Source of the DNA: Hevea brasiliensis
Lineage: Eukaryota > Streptophyta > Magnoliopsida > Malpighiales > Euphorbiaceae
DNA: 64,000 nt
Direction of reading: 5' to 3'
Assembly: GCF_030052815.1 (NCBI RefSeq)
Contig: NC_079495.1
Span: 114,225,795 to 114,289,794, forward strand
The notes beneath the pieces are model-generated. The model saw only the letters and a program-made list of their open reading frames with translations. It did no database searches and was not told where the DNA came from. Below are positions 31,377 through 43,886 of the stretch, in pieces. Position 1 is the first letter of the stretch. Each line of letters opens with the position of its first letter. The position numbers and the translations under genes were made by a program.

Positions 31377-31912
31377 CTGGGGTAAGGGGAAAAGGGAAAA
31401 AGGGTGAGCTTACACAAGCTTAGTGAGTAAACTAACTAACATTAATTAATTATATTATTCATTTCATACATATGCAATGCATCATCCAAATGAGTTTTCA
31501 CATCATAAACATTTTATGTAGATGGATTTGTCACCATTGATTCTCCAAGTCCAATATGCCAGGCTCATATAGGGGCTCCTTAGGACTTTTGCTTAATATA
31601 TCCAATATGCTCTGCTCATATAGAGGCTCCTCATGACTTTCGCTTAAAAGTAATGCGCTAAGGGCTTATTAGGCCTCACTTGGTCTTACCACCACATATC
31701 ATGTATAATCACATCATAAACATAACACATACATAACATAGGGAGAACCAGTAGGTCATCTAAATTCCATCATGCATCAACAATAATTATGCAAAAATGC
31801 AACATATTCATGCTTTAGATACATACACCTTAGTAAACAATGAAATGATGCATGTGGAGGATCATGAATTACATTTAAAGAATTTACATTTATTAATGTT
31901 ATAGTTACTTAC
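31377..31912 (-). other. Predicted leader intron in D 3' LTR, with hairpin and long pyrimidine tract
   Basis: Donor AAAAG|GTAAGTAAC at 31912 is a near-perfect plant 5' splice site. The acceptor follows a long C/T run and ends CCCCAG|G at 31377. The hairpin AGCTT-GTGT-AAGCT (~31406-31421) lies just before the pyrimidine tract, in the same order as the other families, but intron length (536 nt) and sequence differ. Confidence 0.48.
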
Positions 31913-32970
31913 CTTTTGTAGCCTATCAATCACCTAACATGAACAGTAGCTAGCCTCAGATCCTTAGCTTCCGAAATTTCTCAAATCAGAACCTAAGGAG
32001 TTATTCAAAGCTCTAGAACTTATATATATAACAAACATCTTATTCTAGGCCCTTAAGAATCATTAAATCATGTTTTGAAACCTTAGAACTAAAGGAGAAT
32101 TATGGCTGGCAGAACCAAATCTGGTTGTCAAACCATCAAACTTGGAATTTCTCCTGATTTTTTCCCAAGAAACTTCATGTTTTAGCTGCCAAAATATTGG
32201 TTTTCGATAGCTAAACCTAGTAATTTCTAGAATTTCCAAGTCAAAAACCAATAAAACCTCTCTCCCAAAGTCGATAAAACATACCATAAAGCTCCAAAAC
32301 ACAATCCGAACATATAAGCTGTGACACCCCTTACCCGTCTACAGTGTAGCCGAGCAAGATATGCCACAAGTGTACCGGAACACCATATTTTATCTCAATT
32401 ATTTTTATCATTCCTTAATTTATTTCTTCATGGTTATGAAGTGCAATTTGTGAAATTTAACTCATTTAAGTTATTTATTGAAATTATAAATTTATTTGAG
32501 GTTTCAAAAATTTTATAGAAAATTCGGCAGAGTACCGGCTAAAAATGAATAAAACAGTCCTTCAAAACCTGTGAAAAACATTTCCAATACATTTCTAATC
32601 ATTCTTAACTCCATTTATGTCAACATAATCTCAATATTTGTCAACCATTTCTCAAAAATTCTTCTATTTATCATTCATTCATTTCACATGATAATCATGT
32701 ACAAATCATAAATAAATACTAAATTTTTATTTATAAACACAAATTACAAATATTTGCATTAATACTAAAATATATTACATGAGTTTTAACTATACATGAG
32801 AAAATAAAAGTTTAATTATAAAATACAAACAGTACAAAATACCAAAATGGGACCTAGTGTCCTACCAATGCACTGTAGTATGTGAGGTGACATAGACACA
32901 ATGTAGATCTATGTACAAGTCTCACCCAGTTTGTGGTCTGCTGTGCTCTCTGGCCAAATCTTCAGTACTT

Positions 32971-34757
32971 ACGCATTGCAAAAGCGACGCGCTAAGCATA
33001 AAGCTTAGTAGTGCCAATAATAAAAGAAAATATAATATGCAAATAAAAGTAAAAATTTTCTAGTTATTGTGCTTATAAGAAATAAATAATTACTAACTTA
33101 TTGTTTAGTCGAAGGTTAATTACATCTTATGATATTAACCCTTCCTAGCATTTTATTAATCGTTCTCTTGATGATTTTGAGCCTCTTTTTATTTAAATCA
33201 ATCTTGTTCTTTATCTTGATATTTAATTTCCTTACTTCCTTTAATAATTAATTCAATTACATTTATACTTTTCCATGTCCAAGTAACCTATACAAATTGA
33301 ATGAACTGGATAAACGGGTAAACTAGCACTGGGTACTAGGTACCTCGGGCCGTCACACCATCGGTCACAATGTGTCTCCCGGTGTGCAGACAGAATGGCT
33401 AATAAGCCATAAAAGCAATAAGGCATAAAGCCAAGTATAACATTATAATCAGTATAGCCAGAGGCTGTCATATCACAGAAAGGCATGAGGCCATATGCAG
33501 TATTGCTATCAGAACCCTATTGGCATGCCAACCTATCTAAACCAATCACACTAAGCCTACTAGGACATATTATAAAGTCATTTCTTGAATATTTGTACTT
33601 AACATGTAAGGTTACTATTCATTTAGTTATTTAAGTCAAAATATTGACTTTCTCATATATAATAGTTACATGAGTTTTAATCACATAGATTTACCACATT
33701 TTGGTTCCCAAATGTATTGGCATTAGTTGCCAATCCATACTTCTAACCAATAGAGAATAAATAAAAAATTTTAGTTTTGGGTGCTAGAGTTTATTATTCC
33801 ATTAGACCATTCTACAGTGAGAATTTGGCCAAGTGTTCTTGATCAAAGTTGTTCATTATTGTGTTTAGTTACATTTCACTTTTTGAATCACCCCATTTGG
33901 AGTTTTCTAGCTCAAGTTATGGCTATTTCACCATAACTGGTCGGATTGCCTTTACCCAGAAGTTCTGGGCAATTTTGATTCTGCCAGATTTAATAGTTCA
34001 ACTTTGGCTAGCAATTTTATTTAGTTAAGTCCAGATTTTGAGTTTGTGTTCTACACTAAAGTTGTTCTAATTTGCCTAAGCTTTCCATTGATATAAATTT
34101 CAAGTCAATTGGACCTTTCTATACTAAGTTATGACCAAATGAATGAACACTATTCATTTGGTCATTTTGCCCAGGCAGAATTGGTGCTACCTGGATTTGG
34201 TCAATTTTTAAGGCATCCTAAGTTTATTTTCTGGACAGGTTTCCTTCATCAAAGTTGTGCCATTATGTGTCTAATTTCATGTTCAATTGGCCTTGCACCA
34301 ATTGAACCTACACAACTCAAGTTATAGCTGCCCAAACTTACTGGACTCACACCCAGTCCTGTAGGTCACTCAAGGCAGCACACCCAACCTCAAATCCCAA
34401 GCTACAATTCACTTCAATTCCTCATTATACTCAGCAAAATGGTCACTAATTGACCATTAAAACTTCCATTCACCAATACATGAGCAAAATCCAAATTTTG
34501 TGCCCCAAACCCCAACTCCAACAACTACAATTCTTCATACACACATAATCAATGCATTAATCCATCAAATTCATGTTCAATTGTTTCCATTTACAACTAT
34601 AATTCAATTTTATCCTTGATACCCTAAGGTACCATAAGGCTGCCAAAATTAGAGGGGTACATAACTTATGATTTTCTTTTCAATTTCTTGCAATTCCTAA
34701 TCTAAATCAAGTCCTTACACATATATTGAGAGAAAGGAAGAGAGATTGGTCACTAAC
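32971..34757 (-). other. Leader-intron region in E 3' LTR, acceptor mutated
   Basis: Donor AAG|GTTAGT at 34757. Stem 1 is CTAAGC-TTTAT-GCTTAG; stem 2 is CGCGT paired with ATGCG. At the acceptor position the sequence reads GCGTAAGTACTG, where the 5' LTR copy has TGTAGGTACTG, so AG was lost in this copy, or the other copy gained it. Confidence 0.35.
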
Positions 34758-35057
34758 CTTGTGAGCAGAATTTTTCCACTCTAATTTCCTTCACTTTCTT
34801 GGCTTTTCTTAGCAGCCAAACACTTGCTCAAGATGTAATATTAAGTTTTTATGAAGGAAGGTAGGGATTTTATGGTGTATTTACAAGGAAAATCTAGTGA
34901 GAAGGATGAGCATCCATGGAGGTGGAAGGAGAGATGGGTTTCAGCTGGTTGGGAAAGAAGAAAGAGCTGATTGTTTTCTTTAATTTTTCTGCCAATTTAC
35001 CCATTTTAAATGGTTTAAAGACATGTGTCACAATGTGATGGGGTGGGAGTATAATAA

Positions 35058-35076
35058 TGACATCATAATGATGTCA
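35058..35076 (-). promoter_or_regulatory. Palindrome in E 3' LTR
   Basis: TGACATCATAATGATGTCA, 542 nt from the LTR start; the half sites TGACATCA and TGATGTCA are intact. Confidence 0.57.
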
Positions 35077-35618
35077 AAATTCCAAATTTCCTTCATTTTC
35101 TTTCCTTTTCTTTTTTACTCATTTTCAATTAAATTTTTAGCAATATTTATTCATATTTTATATCATAATAATTGTTTACTTAATTGGACAAGTCGGCCAA
35201 AAATTATCTCTGAAGACGAAATGACCAAAATGCCCTCCGTTTGGCTTATCGAGCTAAAATCGTCTATACTGATCTAAAAATTTTTCTAAGCATTTTCTTG
35301 GCATTCTAATGCCATCAAAACCTCAATGACTCTTCTCTGGAGTCTTAAAAATTATTTCATGAATTTTCTTTCGGGTTTAGGACTTCTAGCTGTGAAGACC
35401 GCAACTTCCCACTGGGTTACCCATCGCTAGGGCACCAGCTCATTTAACTTGGTTGTATTTTATTTCTAAAATTTTTCTTAAATTTTCTTATTATTATTTG
35501 AGTTATTTATGACTCCTCACTCTAGTCTAAATATTTTTCCAGACGTTCTAGCTGTCCGGACTGACACCGGTCACCGGAACCGTAGAATGTACAGAATTGC
35601 TATAGTGAGGGTGTTACA

Positions 35619-35657
35619 ATTCTTTCCCTCTAACAAAAATTTCGTCATCGAAATTTA
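35619..35657 (-). promoter_or_regulatory. Polypurine tract and inverted repeat, family E
   Basis: In sense orientation AAATTTCGATGACGAAATTT (35656-35637) is followed by GTTAGAGGGAAAGAA, adjacent to the LTR. Confidence 0.85.
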
Positions 35658-35663
35658 CCTGAC

Positions 35664-36599
35664 TTAAGTAATCGTGGAGTTGCTACCTCCTTGCTCTTCA
35701 CTTCCTTGTATCGCCTCATCAATGTCTGGGTTCGGCTCCTCCTGAGCTTCCATAGCATATACCCGTGGTGCCACCCTGACTTCGGGCTTTTCGACTGTCT
35801 CAGAAATAATATTCTGTGAAATGTCAGCCGTCTCTGCTCTACCCAAACTTTTACCCCTTTGAACTGTAGGGGCAGGCCTATCAACTTGTACTGGAGCTGT
35901 TGAACCACTCCTCTGAGGGCAATCTCTTATGAAATGATTCGTAGCCCCACACTTGAAACACTCTTCAGTTAACAGTTGGCAGTCCCCTCTGTGTCTCCTA
36001 CCACAGTGCATACATTCAGGCACTGGGGCTAATTCCCTTGTTACTGTGCCCGGGGAGCTAGCTATAGATATCCCAGTCTAGCCTCTCTGGCCCTGTGTCT
36101 GATCTTGTGAACTAGAACCCTTAAGCTTCTTACTATTAGTCGGTACACTTGACTGCCTTGGTCCAAATTCCCTCTTACGTTGCCTATCTTTCCTATTTTG
36201 TTCACTTACTCTGACCCTTTCCACTTTCAGTGCAGCTTCAACCAATTTTGTAAAGTCCGTAATTGCTCTGGGGTGTAGTAGAGTTGTTTTAAAACTCTTC
36301 CTGTTCTGTCCAACCAGGTCTCAGCTGCAACATAATCATCTTTTCTCTTGCCAAAAAAATCCACTGCTCTAAATTTCCTGAGTTTCTCCAAATGAGATTT
36401 TTGCTATAGAGGTGGTGGTGGCATTACCCGAGCCATTTGTCTGAAAAACTTGGCCATTTGCTGGAACATGGCATGGGGAGGCTGAGCAGGCTCTGCTGGA
36501 GCCAGTGGAGCAGGTTCTCCCTAGTCCGTAGTCTCAGCTGCAGGTGGAGCATGACTCTCCTCTTCCTCATCTACTGCTCTGTGACGTGGGGTCCATATT
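35664..36599 (-). pseudogene. gag: Family E gag (broken)
   Basis: The start MDPTSQ at 36597 aligns with the B gag start. A 1-nt loss soon after and several stops break the N-terminal half, which still shows an MFQQMAKFFRQM-like helix (~36440-36475), the poly-Pro segment MPPPPL (~36410) and the core AETWLDRTGRVLKQL (~36290-36330). The C-terminal half (36023-35664) is open, with CMHCGRRHRGDC and the zinc knuckle CFKCGATNHFIRDC (~35930-35975), then an acidic C-terminus ending 45 nt before the LTR. As in B, the middle of gag is shortened and no pol is present. Confidence 0.87.
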
Positions 36600-36707
36600 C
36601 TAATCAAAATAAGAAAGACAAACAGATCTGCATTAGTGTCACCTCGACTCTTACAAATGCAATGCATGGTATGGACTTTATCTAGACCTAGAAACAAACT
36701 AAACCGT

Positions 36708-36719
36708 GCTCTGATACCA
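36708..36719 (-). promoter_or_regulatory. Primer binding site, family E
   Basis: On the minus strand TGGTATCAGAGC starts 5 nt after the LTR end; the same initiator tRNA-Met type as in A. Confidence 0.93.
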
Positions 36720-37374
36720 CTAAATGTGACACCCCTTACCAGTCTACAGTGTAGTCGAGCAAGATATGCCACACAGTGTACCGGAACACCATATTTTATC
36801 TCAATTATTTTTATCCTTTCTTAATTTATTTCTTCATAGTTATGAAGTGCAATTTGTGAAATTTAACTCATTTAAGTTATTTATTGAAATTATAAATTCA
36901 TTTGAGGTTCCGAAAATTTTATAGAAAATCCGGCAGAGTACTGGGTAAAAATGAATAAAACAGTTCTTCGAAAGCTATGAAAAACACTCTCAATACATTT
37001 CTAATCATTCTTAACTCCATTTATGTCAACATAATCTCAATATTTGTCAACCATTTCTAAAAAATTCTTCTATTTCTCATTCATTCATTTCACATGATAA
37101 TCATGTACAAATCATAAATAAATACTAAATTTTCATTTATAAACACAAATTACAAATATTTGCATTAATACTAAAATATATTACATGAGTTTCAATTATA
37201 CATGAGAAAATAAAAGTTTAATTACAAAATACAAATAGTACAAAATACCAAAATGGGACCTAGTGTCCTACCAATGCACTGTAGTCTGTAAGAGGACATG
37301 GACACAATGTAGATCTGTGTACAAGTTTCACCTAGTTTGTGGTCTGCTGGGCTCTCTGGCCAAATCTTCAGTAC

Positions 37375-39163
37375 CTACACATTGCAAAAGCGACGCGCTA
37401 AGCATAAAGCTTAGTAGTGCCAATAATAAAAGAAAATATAATATGCAAATAAAAGTAAAAATTTCCTAGTTATTGTGCTTATAAGAAATAAATAATTACT
37501 AACTTATTATTTAGTCGAAGGCTAATTACATCTTATGATATTAACTCTTCCTAGCATTTTATTAATCGTTCTCTTGATGATTTTGAGCCTCTTTTTACTT
37601 AAATCATTCTTGTTCTTTATCTTGATATTTAATTTCCTTACTTCCTTTAATAATTAATTCAATTACATTTATACTTTTCCATGCCCAAGTAACCTATACA
37701 AATTGATCGATCTGGATAAACGGGTAAATTAGCACTGGGTACTATGTATCTCATGCCGTCACACCATCAATCACAATGTGTCTCCCGGTGTGCAGACAGA
37801 ATGGCTAATAAGCCATAAAAGCAATAAGGCATAAAGCCAAGTATAACATCATAATCAGTATAGCCATAGGCTATCATATCACAGAATGGCATGAAGCCAT
37901 ACGCAGTACTGCTATCAGAACCCTATTGGCATGCCAACCTATCCAAACCAATCACACTAGGCCTACTAGGACATATTATAAAGTTATTCCTTGAATATTT
38001 GTACTTAACATGTAAGGTTACTATTCATTTAGTTATTTAAGTCAAAATATTAACTTTCTCATATATAATAGTTACATGAGTTTTAATCACATAGATTTAC
38101 CACATTTTGGTTCCCAAAAGTATTGGCATTAGTTGCCAATCCGTACTTCTAACCAATGGAGAATAAATCAAAAATTTCAGTTTTGGGTGCTAAAGTTCAT
38201 TGTTCCATTAAGCCATTCTACAGTGAGAATTTGACTAAGTGTTCCTGATCAAAGTTGTTCTTTATTGTGTCTAGTTACATTTCACTTTTTGAATCACCCC
38301 ATTTGGAGTTTTCTAGCTCAAGTTATGGCTATTTCACCATAATTGGTCGGATTGCCTTTACCCAGAATTTCTAGGCAATTTTGATTCTGCCAGATTTAAT
38401 AGTTCAACTTTGGCTAGCAATTTCATTTAGTTAAGTCTAGATTTTAAGTTTGTGTTCTACATGAAAGTTGTTCTAATTTGCCTAAGCTTTCCATTGATAT
38501 AAATTTCAAGTCAATTGGACCTTTCTATACTGAGTTATGACCAAATGAATGAACACTGTTCATTTGGTCATTTTGCCCAGGCAGAATTGGTGCTACCTGG
38601 ATTTGGTCAATTTTTAAGGCATCCTAAGTTTAATTTCTGGATAGGTTTCCTTCATCAAAGTTGTTCCATTATGTGTCTAATTTCATGTTCAATTGGCCTT
38701 GCACCAATTGAACCTACACAACTCAAGTTATAGCTGCCCAAGCTTGCTGGACTCATACCCAGTCCTGCAGGTCACTCAAGGTAACACACCCAGCCTCAAA
38801 TCCCAAGCTACAATTCACTTCAATTCCTCATTATACTTAGTCAAATGGTCACTAATTGACCATTAAAACTTTCATTCACCAATACATGAGCAAAATCCAA
38901 ATTTTATGCCCCAAACCCTAACTCCAACAACTATAATTCTTCATACACATACAATCAATGCATTAATCCATCAAATTCATGTTCAATTGTTTCCTTTTAC
39001 AACTATAATTCAATTTTATCCTTGATACCCTAAGGTACCATAAGGCTTCCAAAATTAGAGGGGTACATAACTTATGATTTTCTTTTCAATTTCTTGCAAT
39101 TCCTAATCTAAATCAAGTCCTTACACATATATTGAGAGAAAGGAAGAGAGATTGGTCACTAAC
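37375..39163 (-). other. Predicted leader intron in E 5' LTR
   Basis: Donor CAA|GTTAGT at 39163 (one G fewer than in the 3' LTR). The acceptor GCTTTTGCAATGTGTAG|G ends at 37375. Stem 2 keeps pairing through G-T wobbles (CGCGT with ATGTG). Confidence 0.42.
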
Positions 39164-39462
39164 TTGTGAGCAGAATTTTTTCCACTCTAATTTCCTTCAC
39201 TTTCTTGGCTTTTCTTGGCAGCCAAACACTTGCTCAAGATGTAATATTAAGTTTTTATGAAGAAAGGTAGGGATTTTATGGTGTATTTACAAGGAAAATC
39301 TAGTGAGAAGGATGAGCATCCATGGAGGTGGAAGGAGAGATGGGTTTCGGCTGGTTGGGAAAGAAGAAAGAGCTGATTGTTTTCTTTAATTTTTCTGTCG
39401 ATTTACCCATTTTAAATGGTTTAAAGACATGTGTCACAATGTGATGGATGGGAGTATAATAA

Positions 39463-39481
39463 TGACATCATAATGATGTCA
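39463..39481 (-). promoter_or_regulatory. Palindrome in E 5' LTR
   Basis: TGACATCATAATGATGTCA, 543 nt from the LTR start, identical to the 3' LTR copy. Confidence 0.57.
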
Positions 39482-40886
39482 AAATTCCAAATTTCCTTCA
39501 TTTTCTTTCCTTTTCTTTTTTAGTCATTTTCAATTAAATTTTTAGCAATATTTATTCACATTTTATATCATAATAATTGTTTACTTAACTGGACAAGTCG
39601 GCCAAAAATCATCTCTAAAGACGAAATGACCAAAATGCCCTCCGTTTAGCTTATCAAGCCAAAATCGTCTGTACTGATCTAAAAATTTTTCTAAGTATTT
39701 TCTTGGCATTCTAACACCATCGAAACCTCAATGACTCTTCTCTGGAGTCCCAAAAATTATTTCATGAATTTTCTCTCGGGTTTAGGGCTTCTAGCTGAGA
39801 AGACTGCAACTTCCCACTAGGTTACTCATCGCTAGGGCACCAGCTCATTTAACTTGATTGTATTTTATTTCTAAAATTTTTTCTAAATTTTTCTTATTAT
39901 TATTTGAGTTATTTATGACTCCTAACTCTAGTCTAAATATTTTTCTAGATGTTCTAGCTGTCCGGACCAACATCGGTCACTGGAACCGTAGAATGTATGG
40001 AATTGCTTCCGTGAGAGTGTTACATAAGCACATTTCTAAGGCCCTAAACAACTTGAATTCATGCTCAAAGCTTACATGCAACCATAAGAGCTAGGATTCA
40101 AGTTTTAAACAAACTTCCATTATCACATAAATAAGAAATCCTTTGGTTTAACAATGAAAACTAGCCATTCTATGTCCATAAACACTTAGACTTGACAAAA
40201 AGCAAGAACAGAACAAGGAAAATCATACTTTCGTCCAAAACCTCAACATGCAACTCTTTTCCCTAAAATCAAAAACTTAAAACCGTGTAAAAATCACATG
40301 CAATTCAATCCCACTCTCCTAGTCATAATTTCATACCAAAACAAGTGGGAAATTTCAATTGGAAATAGGAATAAAATCACCTTTCTCCTATGGAACTAGG
40401 TTAAGAGATTGGAGGAAATCTTTAAAATCCTTCAAATTCTTAAACTCCCTAACCAATCCAAGACTTATAGCTTTTTAAATGATCAAAGTAAAAGAATTCA
40501 ACGAGAAAAATTCCTTTTGCATGCAACAAAAGTTGAGAGAAAAAAGAAACTTACTTTTCTTTTATAATTTAACTAAAATGGGCTATTTATACCCTTGCCG
40601 TCGAGAGACTTTAAGTCCTTTTTGTCCAAATGAGCATTTGATCAGTAAAAAGTACTTGACTACCGAAGTTCTTTCTGCCCAAAACACACTTAAAAACTTT
40701 TCTTTGGTCCAAAACTATTAAAATATTTTCCTTTTCAAATACATTTTTGAACACATCACACATACATTTATTTATACATATACATACACTTTCCACTACC
40801 ATTTCCCTACCAGTGGAATCTTGAATTCCGTCAGAATATTATATTGACAATAGAAATTTCGACATCAAAAAATGGTGAGTGTTACA

Positions 40887-40912
40887 TTCTTCCCCCTAAG
40901 GAACATTCGTTT
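40887..40912 (-). promoter_or_regulatory. Polypurine tract, family D
   Basis: In sense orientation CCTTAGGGGGAAGAA abuts the D 3' LTR start. The AAATTTCG inverted repeat of the other families is not seen here. Confidence 0.82.
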
Positions 40913-41439
40913 TTTAATGTTAAAACAAACACATAACAACATAAACACATAAAGTATAACATAGACAAACATAGGAAACATACCTAGAATGTCACACCTT
41001 ATCTCTTGTAAGGCACGATATGTTCCTGTAGCATACCTAATGAATTACCGAACTCCGCCTATCGATAACCCATTAGTTATGCTACAAAGGATTTTAAAAT
41101 AAATAATAGCTTTTTATCTTATCAATTCTTTTTGCGGAAAACTGCATGAGAATAGTTAAAATTCCATGTAAACATTCATTGGAAATAATGATAGACTAAA
41201 TATTGCAAAAATTACATTTTCATAAGTCTCAAAGTAAAATACAAAATAGTTACAAACTCAAAATGTGATAGCAATGCAATGCTTTTAAATACAAACTGCT
41301 CAATGTCCATACAACCATACATATAAGTACAAAATACATCCAAAGGAATCACAAGGGTATACCTAACGTAAATACCCACAAACAATACCAAAATACTGCT
41401 TTTAAGTCTCTCACTCGGCAGCCTTCTCCTTTCCCTTAC

Positions 41440-43639
41440 CTGCGACAGCATAAAGAAGCTATCGCTGAGTATATCACTCAGTGGTGCACAACTAATAACC
41501 TTAAAACTTAAGGTAAAACACAATTTGTCAAAGCATAATAAATCACATTTTTCTTAAGCATGAAAACTTCTCAATAGTTCTAAGTCCATAAAGGCCATTT
41601 ATTGGAATAACATTTCAAATGAGAAATCACACTTCATAAATCACAATTCATAAAGCATTAGTGTTGCCAACATCAACACACAGTTTAGGCCATGACACAA
41701 AATTTCATGATCAGTGCCGTGTTGTACACCATGAAAAAGCAATCTCAACCTTATTAACCGTTATTAATGAGGGAAGGGCTAGCTAGCTAATGAGTACTTA
41801 TGTAGTCTTACCCCACTAACCATTATTAATGGGAGACATAATCAATATCAATTATAAAACCCCAAGTAGTCATTACTACTGGGGAGTTCTGAAGGGACTG
41901 TCATGCTAACTGTGGTTTTAAAACAACTTTCAAGAGTTTCTAAATCAATAATCACGTTTGCAAAATAATAACATATTCAAATCATCATAAAACCCATAAA
42001 AGGGGTGGCAACACAAAAATTCCTCAAATACAAGAGAAAAACATACCTCATTCAAAATAAACTCATTTCAAATCAAACTCATTCAAATAAACTCATTCAA
42101 ATCAATTTACGAAGCTAAAACAAAGAAAAAGGTTAGTTGTGCACAAACCTTCAATGCTCTCCTTTCTCTTTACTCACTATTCGTTGTCTGTCCCAACCTC
42201 TTTCTCTACTGAAAATACACAAAATAGAATGTCTCAATATGCATCTCAATTGCTGCCAAGAACTCATTACATGAATGTCTCAGGCATCCCAAATTAGCTT
42301 TGCAAATTTTAGAGAGTTTTGGTTTTGGACAACGTGGTGCCCCAATCTTTGAACCCAATTTTTACCTAGTTTCGATCATAATTTGATGAGGTGTTCTTCA
42401 TGAAAATTGTTTATCTAGGTCTTAAATTTATTTTTCTTTTTGAATCGCCTAATTTGAGTTGTGTAGCTCGAGTTATGACCAAAACACGATTACTATTTAT
42501 GTCACTGTTCATCCTGCAGATTCAGCTTTGGTAGATTTATCAATCCAACTTCGTTCAATAATTTGATCAAGTTAAGTCCATAATTTGTTCTAATTTTCTT
42601 CATACAAAATATTCTACTATGTCTTAGGTTTCCATCGGTTCAAGAATTGCCTAAATCGGAGTTTTCTAGAGAGAGTTATAGCCATGCAAAATTTACTATT
42701 CATATAGTAAATATGCAGATTTACAGATTTCTGCAGATTCGGTGATTCAATTTTACTTAGTAGTTTGATTGGGTTAAGTCCATAATTTGTCCTCAAGTTC
42801 TTCATATGAAATGTTCTACTATGTCTTAGGTTTCCATTGGTTTAAGAATCGCCTAAATCGGAGTTTTTTAGAGAGAGTTATGACTATGCAAAGTTTACTA
42901 TTTATATGGTCAAATTCTGCAGGTTCCAGAATTTTGTTTCTAAGTTGAAGGCTCATTTCGGATAGCTTAAGGTCATTTTCGGGGCAGGATATCTTCACAG
43001 AAATTCTAGCCCTATGTCTTAAGTTTTGTTTCCAATTGGTTTCACACCAATTGGAGTTGTGTAGCTTAAGTTATGGGCTTCCAAACACACTGAATTCAGT
43101 GTGCAAAATTCTGCCCTAAGTTCAAATTTTCATTTCTTCAATTGTTTTCTCTAACCAACCTCAATTCACATTTAATTCACCCAAAATGACTATAATTTAG
43201 TATTGACACATCAATGGCACTTCCTAACACAAGCCTCACAATTTTCGAACACCAAAGTTTGCAATTTTTCATTACCTCCATTCATCAACCTAATGTCAAT
43301 TTAAACTAAATAAACCTCAAATGATCATAATTTAACACTACACACTCTAATTTCACTCTCTAGCTCCAAAGCTCCAATTTTTCCATGAACTCTAATCTCC
43401 CATAATTAAATTTATACACATTTCATGCAATTTCTTTACTCTAATAATGCATACTACTTCAACTAAGCTTGATTTTATCATCATTTTCATTGAAATACAT
43501 CAAACCCTAATTTTTCTCCAATTTGGCCAAAACCCTAGTTTAGGTTCCATGCATGTTTTCTTTCATTTTCTTATGAAATTTCATCATAATCTAACTTAAT
43601 TTAAGATTTGTATAACTAAATGAGCATTATAGAACTTAC
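41440..43639 (-). other. Predicted leader intron in solo LTR H
   Basis: Donor GAG|GTAAGT at 43639 and acceptor ATGCTGTCGCAG|G ending at 41440 are both strong. Stem 1 is CTGAGT-GATAT-ACTCAG; stem 2 is CGATAGC paired with GCTGTCG. The base after the acceptor begins GTAAGG, a second consensus donor. Confidence 0.5.
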
Positions 43640-43872
43640 CTCTTGATGACTTCCTTCCAACTCCCCAAATCTTCAATTTTCTTCTAATCTCCTGTTTCCC
43701 CTTACTTTTAATCTCTAAATCAAAAATTAATTTGATGCTCTCTTCCAATTTGATGGAAACCCCATGGAGGAAAAGCAAGGAATTGAGTTTTGAGAATGGG
43801 TATCAATGGAGAAAGAAGGAAGAAGAAGAAAGAAAGAAAGAGAGAAGGAGAGAGAGTGGGTGGTAACTAAAT

Positions 43873-43886
43873 GGGGGGGGGGGGGG
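43873..43886 (-). repeat. Run of 14 G
   Basis: An unbroken plus-strand G run (C run in LTR sense) beside a GA-rich tract. It could be a recent slippage expansion. Confidence 0.95.

Larger units (their letters stand above)
32320..35618 (-). repeat. Family E 3' LTR (3.30 kb)
   Basis: TGTGACACCCC to GGTGTTACA on the plus strand. It shows the shared layout: palindrome 35058-35076, donor 34757, modules anchored ~33834, 34048 and 34240, stem-loops 32971-33014. The aligned acceptor AG has become AA here. Confidence 0.95.
32320..40024 (-). mobile_element. Family E: complete gag-only element (7.7 kb)
   Basis: Two full LTRs (3299 and 3300 bp) flank a 1.1 kb internal region with primer site, gag and purine tract only. 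A perfect 5-bp target duplication TAAGC (32315-32319 and 40025-40029) marks insertion into the D 3' LTR; the empty site is readable in the other D LTR near 62320. LTRs differ by a few percent by eye. Like B it lacks pol and must have been mobilised in trans. Confidence 0.95.
36725..40024 (-). repeat. Family E 5' LTR (3.30 kb)
   Basis: It aligns end to end with 32320-35618. It contains a palindrome (39463-39481), a donor (39163), stem-loops (37375-37421) and an intact acceptor AG. Confidence 0.95.
30925..40886 (-). repeat. Family D 3' LTR, split by element E
   Basis: TGTAATGACCC at 30925 to GTGTTACA at 40886 on the plus strand; without E about 2.25 kb. The empty site of C2 is visible here as uninterrupted CATAAAATTGGTT near 31090. 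Confidence 0.93.

Noticed and set aside
34109..34327. Open frame of about 70 codons repeated nearly unchanged at 38515-38733 and, more diverged, at 49392-49616
   Set aside because: It is antisense to the LTR modules of E and G. Conservation follows from the copies being the same LTR DNA; there is no start context, domain or codon bias.
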